A DNA stretch of 64,000 nucleotides from Clostridium pasteurianum DSM 525 = ATCC 6013 (GTDB taxonomy: Bacteria > Bacillota > Clostridia > Clostridiales > Clostridiaceae): contig NZ_CP009268.1 of the NCBI RefSeq assembly GCF_000807255.1, positions 1,084,384 to 1,148,383 of the forward strand. The letters are read 5' to 3'. Every line of letters begins with the position of its first letter. The stretch's first letter is position 1. Positions 43,852 to 53,748 of this stretch are shown in pieces. The notes below the pieces were generated by a model that did no database searches, was not told where the DNA came from, and saw only the letters and a program-made list of their open reading frames with translations. Position numbers and translations under genes: made by a program.

Positions 43852-45489
43852 ATGAAGGGAAGTTTAATGAAAAAGACAATGGTATTACTTTTGGCTGCAG
43901 TAATGGCTACATCTTTACTTGCAGGATGTGGATCAAGTAAACAGAAATCAAGTGGTGATACAAAAGCCCAAACAATAACTGCAAATTTAGGGGCAGAACC
44001 AAAATCAATTGATCCAGCAGTAAACTATGAGGCAAGAGGTTCTTCAATAATATATAATATTTTTGAAGGACTAACAAGAATAGGTGACAACAATAAAACT
44101 GAACCAGGTCTTGCAAAGAGTTGGGATATTGAGAACAATGGACTTAAATACATATTCCATTTAAGGGATGGATTAAAATGGTCAGATGGTTCCGAGCTTA
44201 CAGCAGAGGACTTTAGATATGGTATATTAAGAGTTCTAGATCCTAAGACAGGTTCTTCTTATGCATATTATGGATACAGCATAAAAAATGGTGAAGCTTT
44301 TAATAAGGGAAAAGCTAAGTCAGAAGATGTAGGAATAAAAGCAATTGATAAAAATACTCTTGAAATTGACTTAGACTATTCTGTGCCATATTTCTTAGAT
44401 ATACTTTCATGGCACTTGATGCTTCCAGTAAAGAAAAGTATTGTTGAAAGCAATCCTAGTGGATGGTCAACTGACGTAAAGAATCTTGTAGTAGATGGTC
44501 CATTTAAAGTAACAGAATGGAAACATAATGACTATATACAGCTTGAAAAAAATCCAAATTACTGGGATGCAAAAAATGTTAAACTCCAGAAACTAAAACT
44601 TACTATGATAAGTAATGAAAATACTGCTTTAGCAGCATATAAGTCTGGAAAATTAGATTTAGTACACACATTGGTTCCAGCTTCACAACTGCCAACACTT
44701 TTATCATCAAAACAAGCTGCAGCTAAAATGGAAATAGGAACAAAATTTATAATTCTTAATGAGACTAAAAAGCCATTTGACAATCCAAAGGTTAGAGAAG
44801 CTTTGTCTTTAGCATTAGATAGAAATGCTCTAGTTAACACAGTATTAAAGGGTGGTCAAAAAGCTGCAGATGCGTATATTCCGCCAACAACACCTGATAC
44901 TGTTGGAACTAAAGATTTTAGAACAAATGGAGGGAAATTCATACAGAGTAAGCCTGATGTAGAGAAAGCTAAAAAGGCTTTAGCAGAAGCAGGATACCCA
45001 GATGGAAAGGGATTTCCAACAGTTGAATATAGCTATTCAGCAGGAAGTCCAGTGGATCAATCCTATGTAGAAGCTCTACAGAATATGTGGAAGCAGAACC
45101 TAGGTATAAATATAACTCTTAAACCAATAGAATCAAAGGTATTTGTAGCACAATTAAAACAAGGTAATTATGAAATGGCTAATCTTGGATGGCTCTCAGA
45201 TTTCTTTGATCCAGGTTCAATGCTTGATATATTTGCTTCAGATTCACCAAATAACTGGGCTAAATATTCTAACCCTAAATACGATGAACTTGTAAAGAAG
45301 GCGCAAAAAGAGAATGACAAACAAAAGAGATCAGAGTATCTTCATGATGCTGAAAATATAGTGCTAAGTGATATGCCTGTAATACCTGTATACTATATGT
45401 CAATACCATATATGCAGAAGTCAAATGTTAAAGGTGTAAATATCTCACCACTTGGATGGATGTTCTTTAGAAGTGCTCATGTGGAGTAA
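43852..45489 (+). CDS. oppA: Peptide-binding lipoprotein (OppA/DppA-like)
   Basis: A 545-aa extracellular solute-binding protein of family 5: signal peptide with lipobox LLAGC (Cys near residue 26), then family motifs YNIFEGLTRIG, LKWSDGSELTAEDFRYGI and FIILNETKKPFDNPKVREALSLALD (in two parts). It captures peptides for the OppBCDF channel. The start is the ATG at 43852 after AAAGGG; an upstream TTG is less likely. Order B-C-D-F-A matches many clostridial operons. The ligand is unknown; gamma-glutamyl peptides are suggested by the neighbours at 48-50 kb. Confidence 0.93.
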   Translation: MKGSLMKKTMVLLLAAVMATSLLAGCGSSKQKSSGDTKAQTITANLGAEPKSIDPAVNYEARGSSIIYNIFEGLTRIGDNNKTEPGLAKSWDIENNGLKYIFHLRDGLKWSDGSELTAEDFRYGILRVLDPKTGSSYAYYGYSIKNGEAFNKGKAKSEDVGIKAIDKNTLEIDLDYSVPYFLDILSWHLMLPVKKSIVESNPSGWSTDVKNLVVDGPFKVTEWKHNDYIQLEKNPNYWDAKNVKLQKLKLTMISNENTALAAYKSGKLDLVHTLVPASQLPTLLSSKQAAAKMEIGTKFIILNETKKPFDNPKVREALSLALDRNALVNTVLKGGQKAADAYIPPTTPDTVGTKDFRTNGGKFIQSKPDVEKAKKALAEAGYPDGKGFPTVEYSYSAGSPVDQSYVEALQNMWKQNLGINITLKPIESKVFVAQLKQGNYEMANLGWLSDFFDPGSMLDIFASDSPNNWAKYSNPKYDELVKKAQKENDKQKRSEYLHDAENIVLSDMPVIPVYYMSIPYMQKSNVKGVNISPLGWMFFRSAHVE

Positions 45490-45648
45490 TTAAATATGTT
45501 ATAAAAGATATATAATAAAGGATTTAGTATTGGAAATAAAATGAATTTCCATACTAAATCCTATTTTTAATGGGGATATTAAATTTGTGTTTTAGAATAA
45601 GGCATGTGAAAATAAATAGTAAGTCAAAGATGCGACGAATATTTTTCA

Positions 45649-45778
45649 CCTGACTAACTTGGCGTAAGTCTCCCAGTTCTTCAAGTGGGAGTTCGACGCC
45701 AAGTAAGCCATGCATTTGCAGTTCTAAAATTCAGATGGGGTAAGAGAATTCCCACCTGAATTAAGAACTTGCTTCAAT
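45649..45778. repeat. Family A repeat (A6, full, no insert)
   Basis: Reverse orientation: CCTGACTAACTTGGCGTAAG, short tip, GACGCCAAGTAAGCCATG, GCAGTTC, TTCAGATGGGG-loop-CCCACCTGAA and AAGAACTTGCTTCAAT. It follows oppA and could act in 3'-end formation. The 45490-45963 gap otherwise holds AT-rich DNA and a 24-codon open stretch at about 45783-45855 that I could not assign. Confidence 0.85.
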
Positions 45779-45963
45779 CATACAAGGAAACAGGTTCTGA
45801 TGATAGTGAGCTATCTGAGGGTTCTGTTGACGCAGTAGGATTCAAAATAGGCTAGCATATTGACTAGTTATTTATTTGAATATGCCTAAATATAATATAT
45901 AATGCATAATTAGAGAAGTTAAGTTCATTTTACGTTTGAAAACTATTAAAGCAGGTGAAGTAA

Positions 45964-47991
45964 GTGAAAAATATTGCAGTTATTACTGATAGTAATTCAA
46001 AATTAGCACTTTTTTTAAAAGATAATTTAGAAGAAATCTTTAAAGGTTTTGTGAATATAAATAATTATTATCTGTCAGAAATGAAGGAAGGATTTGTTAT
46101 AGAAGACGATTTAGTACTTGTTATGATAGAAGAAAGGATTATAAATATAAGAAATTATGTAAAAGAGATAAGTAGAATAATGGTGGTTCAAAGAACTATA
46201 AGAGAAAAAGATGTATATAAAATATTTTCCATACCTGAAGGCATGGATGTTCTAGTTGTAAATGATAATAAAGAGACTACTTTACAAACTATATCTCTGT
46301 TATATGAAATAGGTATAAACCATTTAAATTTTATACCCTATTATGATAAGAGAGAATATCCTAATATAAAGGTTGCGATTACACCAGGAGAAATAAATAA
46401 AGTTCCTGAATATATAGAAAAAATAGTAGATATTGGTGATAGATGTATAGATTTTTTAACTTTTATGAAGATAATAAATAGACTTGAAATAGACAATGAT
46501 ATAATTCAGAACAGACTAATAAAATATTCTGATACCATAATAAACATAGCGAGCGGAATAAAAGAGCAGTACAGAGAATTATACAGCAAAAATCTTGAGA
46601 TGAAAACTGTTTTAAATCAGTTGAGTGAGGGAATTGTTTTAGCTAATAAAGATGGAAAGATAACTGTTTGTAATAACAGTGCTTTAAAAATGTTTGACAT
46701 GATGGAAGGAATATTAAATAAAAATATCTATGATGTATTTAGAGATGATTTTAAGATAGTGCTTCAGAAGAAGACATTAAAGGATGAAGTATTTAGATTT
46801 GGAAATAGATATTTAAATATAAACAAGAGAATAATCAATTATCTTGGAATGGAAAACGGTATACTTATAAATATCAGAGAAATAACTGAGATAAAAAAAC
46901 TGGAGCAGAATTTAAGCAGTAAGCTAAGAGAACGTGGTCAGATAGCAAGATATAGCTTTAAGGATATTCTTACGCAGTCTTCCAATATGAAAGAATGCAT
47001 AAGAATAGCAAAGAAAATAGCTGACTCGGATTTAACAGTGCTCATAACTGGAGAAAGTGGTACTGGAAAAGAACTGCTGGCTCAATCTATTCACAATGAA
47101 TCGAAAAGAAAGAATCAACCTTTTATTGCTGTAAATTGTGCGGCTATGCCGGAAAATTTACTTGAAAGCGAACTCTTTGGCTATGACAGAGGGGCTTTTA
47201 CAGGAGCACTCAAGGAAGGGAAAAAAGGTTTATTTGAAGCTGCTAATAATGGAACTATATTTTTAGATGAAATAGGAGATATGCCTCTGCATTTGCAAAC
47301 AAGACTTCTCAGAATTCTTCAGGAAAAACAGGTTATGAGAATTGGTTCAGACAAGGTAATTGATATAGATATAAGAGTTGTTGCTGCTACAAATAAAAAT
47401 TTGCACAATTTAATTGAAGGGGGAGATTTTAGAGAAGACCTCTATTATAGAATAAATGTATTACCAATTTTGATTCCACCTTTGAGAGAGAGAAAAGAAG
47501 ATGTGATGCTGCTGCTAAAACATTTTCTCAAGAATAAATATGAATTTTCTATTGAGGCTAAAAAAATAATTGAAGAGTATAATTGGCCTGGAAATATAAG
47601 AGAACTTATGAATATATCCTCTTATATCAACCTAATGAGTTCAGGTAAAGAGGTAACAGAAAAGTCACTACCTTTTTACATAATTAATAATAGTGATGAT
47701 TTTTCAAAAGAGATAGATATTCTAGATAAAAAATTAGGATATGATAAATATTTTTATATATTGAAATCTATAAAAAAACTTAATGCTGAAAATATTTCTG
47801 CGGGAAGAAGTAATATAATTGAAGAACTTAAAAAGGAAAATTTGAATTTTACTGAGGCTCAAGTCAGGTATTCATTAAAGCTTATGAATGATATGAATAT
47901 TATTGATTCAAAACTTGGAAGAGGTGGAAGTAAGATTAGTAAAAAGGGTGAAAAAATATTAAATAGGATAATTAATGGGATGCATGGATAG
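45964..47991 (+). CDS. Sigma-54-dependent transcriptional activator
   Basis: A 675-aa enhancer-binding protein. Residues 1-190 form a sensory region like the PrpR N-terminal domain (FSIPEGMDVLVVNDNKETTL), then a PAS domain (about 205-310). The AAA+ domain has Walker A GESGTGKE at 363-370, sigma-54 contact loop GAFTGA at 410-415 and Walker B FLDEIGD. The C-terminus lacks a clear Fis-type helix-turn-helix; it looks like a winged-helix region (NFTEAQVRYSLKLMNDMNII). GTG start after CAGGTGAAG. It lies between two predicted sigma-54 promoters, and is probably the activator for both. Confidence 0.9.
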   Translation: MKNIAVITDSNSKLALFLKDNLEEIFKGFVNINNYYLSEMKEGFVIEDDLVLVMIEERIINIRNYVKEISRIMVVQRTIREKDVYKIFSIPEGMDVLVVNDNKETTLQTISLLYEIGINHLNFIPYYDKREYPNIKVAITPGEINKVPEYIEKIVDIGDRCIDFLTFMKIINRLEIDNDIIQNRLIKYSDTIINIASGIKEQYRELYSKNLEMKTVLNQLSEGIVLANKDGKITVCNNSALKMFDMMEGILNKNIYDVFRDDFKIVLQKKTLKDEVFRFGNRYLNINKRIINYLGMENGILINIREITEIKKLEQNLSSKLRERGQIARYSFKDILTQSSNMKECIRIAKKIADSDLTVLITGESGTGKELLAQSIHNESKRKNQPFIAVNCAAMPENLLESELFGYDRGAFTGALKEGKKGLFEAANNGTIFLDEIGDMPLHLQTRLLRILQEKQVMRIGSDKVIDIDIRVVAATNKNLHNLIEGGDFREDLYYRINVLPILIPPLRERKEDVMLLLKHFLKNKYEFSIEAKKIIEEYNWPGNIRELMNISSYINLMSSGKEVTEKSLPFYIINNSDDFSKEIDILDKKLGYDKYFYILKSIKKLNAENISAGRSNIIEELKKENLNFTEAQVRYSLKLMNDMNIIDSKLGRGGSKISKKGEKILNRIINGMHG

Positions 47992-48130
47992 CCTATATAT
48001 CTCGCTAAACTTATAATTATGTGCAAATCAGAAATTTATTTATTCCTAAATTCTAATAGATTTTAGTGAAATATTGTATATACCTAAATTTAAGTTATTA
48101 ATTTTACTTAGTAATAGTTTGCAAATATAT

Positions 48131-48146
48131 TGGCATAAAGATTGCT
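48131..48146 (+). promoter_or_regulatory. Sigma-54 promoter upstream of class I amidotransferase gene
   Basis: TGGCATAAAGATTGCT matches TGGCAYR-N4-TTGCW exactly, 96 bases before the gene at 48242. It differs from the 39829 site at only two spacer positions. Confidence 0.82.
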
Positions 48147-48241
48147 TTATTACTAACATATATGCATAAAATTTAGAAAAAGGTTGTTGTAAAACAAATA
48201 TACGATTAAAATAATAACTTAAAATAATAGGAGGAAATAAG

Positions 48242-48964
48242 ATGAGCAGGAAACCTATTATAGGTATATCAGGGAATTTTATAATTGACAAGGGCGGAAT
48301 GTTTCCAGGGTATAAGAGATCCTATGTCAATAATGATTATGTAAAATCTGTAGCTATGGCAGGAGGATTACCTTATATAATTCCAATTGTAAGTGATGAA
48401 GATTTGGCAAAAGAACAAATTTCAAATGTAGATGCTTTAATTCTATCTGGGGGTCAGGATATAAATCCGTTAATTTATGGAGAAGAGCCCAAACAGAAGC
48501 TAGGGGCCATATTGTCAGAGAGAGATAAATTTGATTTATGGTTATTAAGAGAAGCTTGTAAAAGAAATAAGCCTGTACTTGGAATATGCAGGGGGATACA
48601 GCTTATTAATGCAGTTTTTGGAGGTACCCTAAACCAGGATTTATCTTATGATAAAAATTGTTACATAAAACATTTTCAAGAGACCAGTCCATCTACTGCA
48701 GGACATACGGTAGAAATTTTAGAAGGTAGCAGATTAAGCCATATATTGGGGTCAAAGATAATTACAAATAGTTTTCATCATCAGACTTTAAATAAAATAG
48801 CAGGAGGATTTAGAGTTACTGCAAGGGCAGAAGATGGAACTGTTGAAGCCATAGAAAAAGAAGGTGAAGAATTCGTAGTTGGAATTCAATGGCATCCTGA
48901 AATGATGAGCAGTAATTCTCATGTGATGCTTAATATATTTAAAGAATTAATAAAAAATATATAG
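48242..48964 (+). CDS. Gamma-glutamyl hydrolase-type class I glutamine amidotransferase (PuuD-like)
   Basis: A 240-aa peptidase C26 protein. The nucleophile Cys is in PVLGICRGIQLINA (near residue 115) and the catalytic His and Glu are in GIQWHPEMM. Relatives hydrolyse gamma-glutamyl-GABA or other gamma-glutamyl amides. No synthetase partner is fused. AGGAGG precedes the ATG, with a sigma-54 promoter upstream. Beside a peptide transporter and a cysteine desulfidase-type gene, it may release glutamate from imported gamma-glutamyl peptides. Confidence 0.88.
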   Translation: MSRKPIIGISGNFIIDKGGMFPGYKRSYVNNDYVKSVAMAGGLPYIIPIVSDEDLAKEQISNVDALILSGGQDINPLIYGEEPKQKLGAILSERDKFDLWLLREACKRNKPVLGICRGIQLINAVFGGTLNQDLSYDKNCYIKHFQETSPSTAGHTVEILEGSRLSHILGSKIITNSFHHQTLNKIAGGFRVTARAEDGTVEAIEKEGEEFVVGIQWHPEMMSSNSHVMLNIFKELIKNI

Positions 48965-48991
48965 AAGGCATTTGTTTTAGCTGAAGATTAG

Positions 48992-49226
48992 ATTGAAGCA
49001 AGTCCTTAATTCAGATGGGGATTCTTTTACCCCATCTGAATTTTAGAACTGCGAATGCATGGCTTACTTGGCGTTGAACTCCCACTTGAAGAAAAGCAGA
49101 GAGCCCAAATTTTAATTTGGTGCGAATCGCTTTCACAGAGTGCAATCAGAGAACCAAAATCTTGTTTTTGATTTTGTGTGAGAGCTGTACAGAGTGCGGG
49201 GGAGACTTACGCCAAGTTAGTCAGGT
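48992..49226. repeat. Family A repeat with about two tip modules (A7)
   Basis: Forward orientation: ATTGAAGCAAGTCCTTAA, TTCAGATGGGG-loop-CCCCATCTGAA, CTGCGAATGCATG, ACTTGGCGTTGAACTCCC. The tip holds about two diverged inverted modules (GCGAATCGCTTTCACAGAG is one junction). It closes with GGGGAGACTTACGCCAAGT. It fills most of the 48965-49257 gap and ends about 30 bases before the UPF0597 gene. Confidence 0.87.
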
Positions 49227-49257
49227 GAAAATTTGAATAAATAGAAAGGAAAAGTCC

Positions 49258-50547
49258 ATGTATAATACAAAATGGGATGAATATATAGATATAATCAAAA
49301 GAGAAGCAGTGCCAGCTATGGGATGCACTGAGCCAATAGCAATAGCCTATGCTTCCTCAAAAGCCAGTGAAATTTTAGGAGAAGAACCTGAAAGTATAGA
49401 AGTATATGCAAGTAATAGTATTTTAAAAAATGCTATGGGAGTGGGAGTCCCTGGTACAGGCATGGTTGGTATTCCTATAGCCGCTGCTGTAGGATGTATA
49501 GGTGGAAAATCATCCTATAAGCTTGAGGTATTAAAGGATTTAACTGAAGATCAAGTTCTCAAAGCAAAAAATATGGTAAATAATAATAAGGTACAGGTTA
49601 AATTAAAAGAAAACATAATTTACATATACATAGAAGTTCTACTTAGAAATAAAGAAAATTATTCAAGAGTTATTATAGAAAAAAGTCACTTAAATATTAC
49701 TTTTATAGAGCTAAATGGAGAGGTTTTATTTAAAAAAGCTGATGGTAAAAATGACTCTGAAGATTATTTAAAGGATAAAGAAATATTATCTATTGAAGAA
49801 ATATATGATTTTATATTAAATGTACCCTATGAGAAAATAAAATTTATAAGAGAAAATGCTAGGCTTAATGAAAATATAAGCAAAGAAGGTCTTGAAAATG
49901 ATTATGGACATAAGGTAGGAAAAGTACTTAAGAAATATATAAATTATAATTTGCTTAAAAAGGATATAATGATAGATACCATACTTAGAACAGCTGCTGC
50001 ATCAGATGCTAGAATGGATGGATGCTCATTATCTGTACTAAGCAGTTGTGGAAGCGGAAATCAGGGGATATTACTTTCTATACCAATAATTTCAATGGGA
50101 TATGAGCTTGAAAAAGATGAGGAAACTATAACAAGAGCTCTTACTATGAGCAATTTAATGTCCATATATATGCACAGTTATCTTGGAAGATTGTCTGCAC
50201 TATGTGGAGCTGTTTTAGCAGGAGCATCTGTTTCAGCTGCTATAACATTTTTACTAGGCGGTAATGAAAAACATATAAAACAGGCTATTCAAAATGTTTA
50301 TGGAAACATAACAGGAATGGTATGTGATGGTGCAAAAAATAGTTGTGCACTAAAAATATCCACCTGTGTTTTTGCAGCTATTACAGGAGCAATGCTGGCT
50401 ATGGAAGATATAAGTATTACAGATAAAGAGGGAATTGTGGAATCTGAGGCAGATAATACTATAAGAAATGCCTGCAATATTGGTTCTATAGCTATGCAGG
50501 AAACTAATAACATGATTCTTGATATAATGCTTAATAAGAAAAAATAA
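49258..50547 (+). CDS. UPF0597 / L-cysteine desulfidase-type protein (CyuA/YhaM-like)
   Basis: A 429-aa member of the UPF0597 family, related to the alpha part of Fe-S serine dehydratases. Some members break cysteine into pyruvate, ammonia and sulfide. Conserved cysteines suited to an Fe-S cluster lie in MGCTEPIAI (residue about 22), GCSLSVLSSCGSGNQG and GMVCDGAKNSCALK. AAAGGAAAAG precedes the ATG. A family A repeat forms its leader. Cysteine desulfidase activity is family inference; it could also be another deaminase. Confidence 0.85.
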   Translation: MYNTKWDEYIDIIKREAVPAMGCTEPIAIAYASSKASEILGEEPESIEVYASNSILKNAMGVGVPGTGMVGIPIAAAVGCIGGKSSYKLEVLKDLTEDQVLKAKNMVNNNKVQVKLKENIIYIYIEVLLRNKENYSRVIIEKSHLNITFIELNGEVLFKKADGKNDSEDYLKDKEILSIEEIYDFILNVPYEKIKFIRENARLNENISKEGLENDYGHKVGKVLKKYINYNLLKKDIMIDTILRTAAASDARMDGCSLSVLSSCGSGNQGILLSIPIISMGYELEKDEETITRALTMSNLMSIYMHSYLGRLSALCGAVLAGASVSAAITFLLGGNEKHIKQAIQNVYGNITGMVCDGAKNSCALKISTCVFAAITGAMLAMEDISITDKEGIVESEADNTIRNACNIGSIAMQETNNMILDIMLNKKK

Positions 50548-50646
50548 GTTTTTATTTTCATTGAAGAAGAGATTGATATCAGTAGATTATGAGCAAATTA
50601 TTTAATTTTACCTATAAGATTATGATTATAATAATATTATATATAA

Positions 50647-50691
50647 AAGGCTGTACTACAATGTATACATGCATTGTGGCACAGCTTTTTA
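50647..50691 (+). terminator. Terminator with shared core after UPF0597 gene
   Basis: AAGGCTGT...ACAATG pairs with CATTGTGGCACAGCTTTTT around GTATACATG; a T-run follows. Confidence 0.8.
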
Positions 50692-50815
50692 GTTATTTTA
50701 CTATTAAATATTCAGTTTTAATAAATAGATATAGAATCTAATGAATATTTATTCTTTTGAGATAGATATTTCGTTGAAAGTTATTCTAGGGCAATGGCAA
50801 AATAGGTGCGTCAGG

Positions 50816-53371
50816 TTAAACTATAAGTCCCTCAGAAAAAGCTTCATTAAGAGTTTTACCATCTTCCATAGCAAGTATAAGTTTAGCCCCTTCTGTAGTA
50901 TCACCTATAAGGTAGCCGCCTACGAAGACATCTTTTTTAAAGAATAAAGTCTTAATTTTGCCGCTGTTATCATCTGAAACCTCTATTTTCTTACCGTCTT
51001 TTGGTGAAATTTCTCCAAGAGAAAGTACAGAAGTATTTAATGCATTAAATATTACAGAAGAAACAAAGTCTTCAAATTTAACTTCATCGCCAGCAGCATT
51101 GCCTCCAGCTGTTTTTCCCATTTCTACAGCAGCATTCCAGTTGCCATAAACTATTCCATTAAATTCTGCTGCATCACCGCAGGCATAAATATCTTTTTTA
51201 TTTGTCTCCATTCTTTCATTTACGATGATCCCTCTTTTAACATCAATACCGGCATTTTCAGCAATCTCTTTATTTGGAACTATTCCTACAGAGAAGAGAA
51301 CTAAATCTGCGGCTATAATCTTTCCGCTTTTTAATTCAACCCCAGTAACCTCTTTATCCCCCTGTATTTTAACGGCACATTCCTCAAGTATTATATCTAT
51401 ACCTGATTTATCCGCAATGTCTTTAAATACTTTACCACCAGATTCGTCCAGTTGCTTAGGCAAGAGTCTGGAGATACATTCTATTACAGATACTTTTATG
51501 CCATGTTTTTTCATTTCCCAGGCCGCTTCAAGTCCAAGAAGTCCTCCGCCCACAACTACGGCATTTTTTACTTTGGAGAGTTTTTCTTTGATTTCTGAAG
51601 CATCATCCAGAGATTTTAGAGTATAAACACCCTTTTTATCAGTACCTTCTACAGAAGGAGGTACAAAGTTTCTGCTTCCATTTGCAAGTATTAGTTTATC
51701 ATAGGATTTTTCGCTGCCATCCTGTAAAATAATCTTTTTATCTTCTGGCTTTATTTCTTTTACAGTTTTATCTAAAGTAAGAGTCACATTGTTTTCAGTG
51801 TACCAGCTTTCTGGAGCTACATAGAGTTTATTGTCTGGAAGATCTTCACTTAAATAATCTGAAAGTTCTGGTCTATAGTAGGTTCTGTATTTTTCAGAGG
51901 ATATTATTTCAATTTCAGAGACTTTATTTCTGTTTCTTATAGCTTCAGCAGCATAGAAACCAGCAGCACCATTGCCTATAATAAGAAATTTTTCCCTGTT
52001 ATCTGAAGCAAAGGTTACATTTTCTGATTTTACCTCAATAAATTGATCTTGACCTGCACCGCATACTGGGCAGATTTCTGGTGGTTTACTTCCGTCGAAT
52101 ATTACACCGCACACAAGACATTTCCACTTCTTTGTACTGCTTTTCTTTTTAGTTTTTGCACTTTTATTAAGATGTTCTTTAATTTTCTCACCAAAACTTT
52201 CACCAAACTTATAGGCAGAAATAAAATCTTCTTCAGAGGGCTTGAAATTTACCTTTAGTCCTGGAGTTATTACATCCAATCTTAATTCTTTAAGTCTTCT
52301 TTCTATATTTGGGACTGCTTCACCGCTCCAACCATAAGAACCAAAAGCAGCAGCAGGTTTTCCGCCATGGATTATAGGATTTAATATATTGAGAAGATCT
52401 AAAATTGGTTTCAGAGCATCGCTGTTAATAGTAGGGGAACCAAACAGAATGCCAGCTGCAGTATTTAATTTGTTGATTACTTCATCCTGTTTATGATATA
52501 TTACATCCAGTAATTCCACATTGTAATCACCGATGGATTGTATGCCTTCACGTATTTTTTCAGCTAAGGATTTTGTATATCCATAAGCAGAAACATAGGC
52601 AATAACAATACTTTTGGGATCTAAAATATTTTCAGAAGCCCACTTTTTATACATATCAATTACTTCTTTATGATGTTTTCTTAGAATTGGTCCATGACCT
52701 GTACCTATTGTATCTATAGGAAGATCTTTGATTTTTTCTAAGGCTCTAAGTACGTAAGGTTTAAAAGGTCCCATAATGCCATCAAAATAGTATTTTAATG
52801 CTTCAAGATAATCATTGTAATTCTCTATTTTATCATCAAACATTTCTTCAGAGCAGTAATGACATCCAAAAGAATCACAGGTTATAAGCATATTGTCTTC
52901 CGGAATATAAGTATATATGGAATCAGGCCAATGGAGAAGAGGCGCTGAAATGAATTGAAGGGTTTTATCTCCAAGATCGAGAGTAGATCCATCTTTAACT
53001 TCTATATAATCAAAATCATGATTTACAATACCCTTTAAAAATTTTATAGCAGTAGAAGAACCTACTACTTTTGCATCCTTAGATATATCAAGAAGTTTTG
53101 CTACAGAGCCTACATGATCTGGTTCTGTATGGTCCACTACAATATAATCTATGCTTGTTATATCAATATTTAAAGATTGTAATCTTTCTAGGTATTGATC
53201 AAAAAATTTTTCTTTAACGGTTTCAAATACTACTGTTTTATTTTTACCTTTTACTACATAAGAATTGTAAGTTGTTCCAAAGGGTGTATACATTATAATA
53301 TCAAATATTCTAAGACCTGGGTCCAATGCTCCTACCCAATATATATTTTTTTTTACTTCTAGTGCCTTCAT
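50816..53371 (-). CDS. Class F flavodiiron protein (FDP-rubredoxin-NADH oxidoreductase fusion)
   Basis: An 851-aa soluble protein with four modules. A metallo-beta-lactamase-like diiron domain has HTEPDH (residues 81-86) plus LLHWPDS, CDSFG and GTGHGP. A flavodoxin domain with SAYGYTKS lies near residue 265. A short rubredoxin (WKCLVCG...ICPVCG) spans about 414-445. An NADH:rubredoxin oxidoreductase-like FAD domain runs from about 452 (IIGNGAAGFYAAEA, VVVGGGLLGLEAA, YACGDAAEF). This is the class F arrangement of clostridia, which reduces O2 (or NO) with NADH directly. It protects the anaerobe against oxygen. Monocistronic. Confidence 0.93.
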   Translation of the reverse strand: MKALEVKKNIYWVGALDPGLRIFDIIMYTPFGTTYNSYVVKGKNKTVVFETVKEKFFDQYLERLQSLNIDITSIDYIVVDHTEPDHVGSVAKLLDISKDAKVVGSSTAIKFLKGIVNHDFDYIEVKDGSTLDLGDKTLQFISAPLLHWPDSIYTYIPEDNMLITCDSFGCHYCSEEMFDDKIENYNDYLEALKYYFDGIMGPFKPYVLRALEKIKDLPIDTIGTGHGPILRKHHKEVIDMYKKWASENILDPKSIVIAYVSAYGYTKSLAEKIREGIQSIGDYNVELLDVIYHKQDEVINKLNTAAGILFGSPTINSDALKPILDLLNILNPIIHGGKPAAAFGSYGWSGEAVPNIERRLKELRLDVITPGLKVNFKPSEEDFISAYKFGESFGEKIKEHLNKSAKTKKKSSTKKWKCLVCGVIFDGSKPPEICPVCGAGQDQFIEVKSENVTFASDNREKFLIIGNGAAGFYAAEAIRNRNKVSEIEIISSEKYRTYYRPELSDYLSEDLPDNKLYVAPESWYTENNVTLTLDKTVKEIKPEDKKIILQDGSEKSYDKLILANGSRNFVPPSVEGTDKKGVYTLKSLDDASEIKEKLSKVKNAVVVGGGLLGLEAAWEMKKHGIKVSVIECISRLLPKQLDESGGKVFKDIADKSGIDIILEECAVKIQGDKEVTGVELKSGKIIAADLVLFSVGIVPNKEIAENAGIDVKRGIIVNERMETNKKDIYACGDAAEFNGIVYGNWNAAVEMGKTAGGNAAGDEVKFEDFVSSVIFNALNTSVLSLGEISPKDGKKIEVSDDNSGKIKTLFFKKDVFVGGYLIGDTTEGAKLILAMEDGKTLNEAFSEGLIV

Positions 53372-53621
53372 TATATCACTCCTTAATCATATGAGAATAT
53401 TATATATTAAATAATAATTAATATTGATTACATCATAATATATTTATGCATAATTTTCAATAGATTAAATTAGTTTTTGTTTAATTTTATATTTTATTCC
53501 TGTATTCAGAATAAAATATAAAAAATAACATTGTAAATTAATTAATATGATTATATATAGTATAACATTAACAGGCATATTTCACAAAAATTATACTATA
53601 ATTGTAATTTATAAAAGTTAA

Positions 53622-53668
53622 AAGCTGCCTTTCAGTGTATAAGATATACATTGTAAGACAGCTCCTTT
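53622..53668 (-). terminator. Terminator downstream of the 53749 gene
   Basis: AGCTG..TTTCAGTGTAT pairs with ATACATTGTAAGACAGCT with a few mismatches. It lies on the minus-strand 3' side of the 53749-54162 gene. Confidence 0.65.
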
Positions 53669-53748
53669 TAATTTTCATAGACTATGAATTGACTTTTACT
53701 TGTTAGAGATTTAAATTTAATATATTTTAAAAATTATTTGAAGATATA

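Noticed and set aside
45783-45855. 24-codon open stretch YKETGSDDSELSEG...
   Set aside because: It has no start codon and no recognisable family. It may be the tail of a lost gene, but this cannot be supported.
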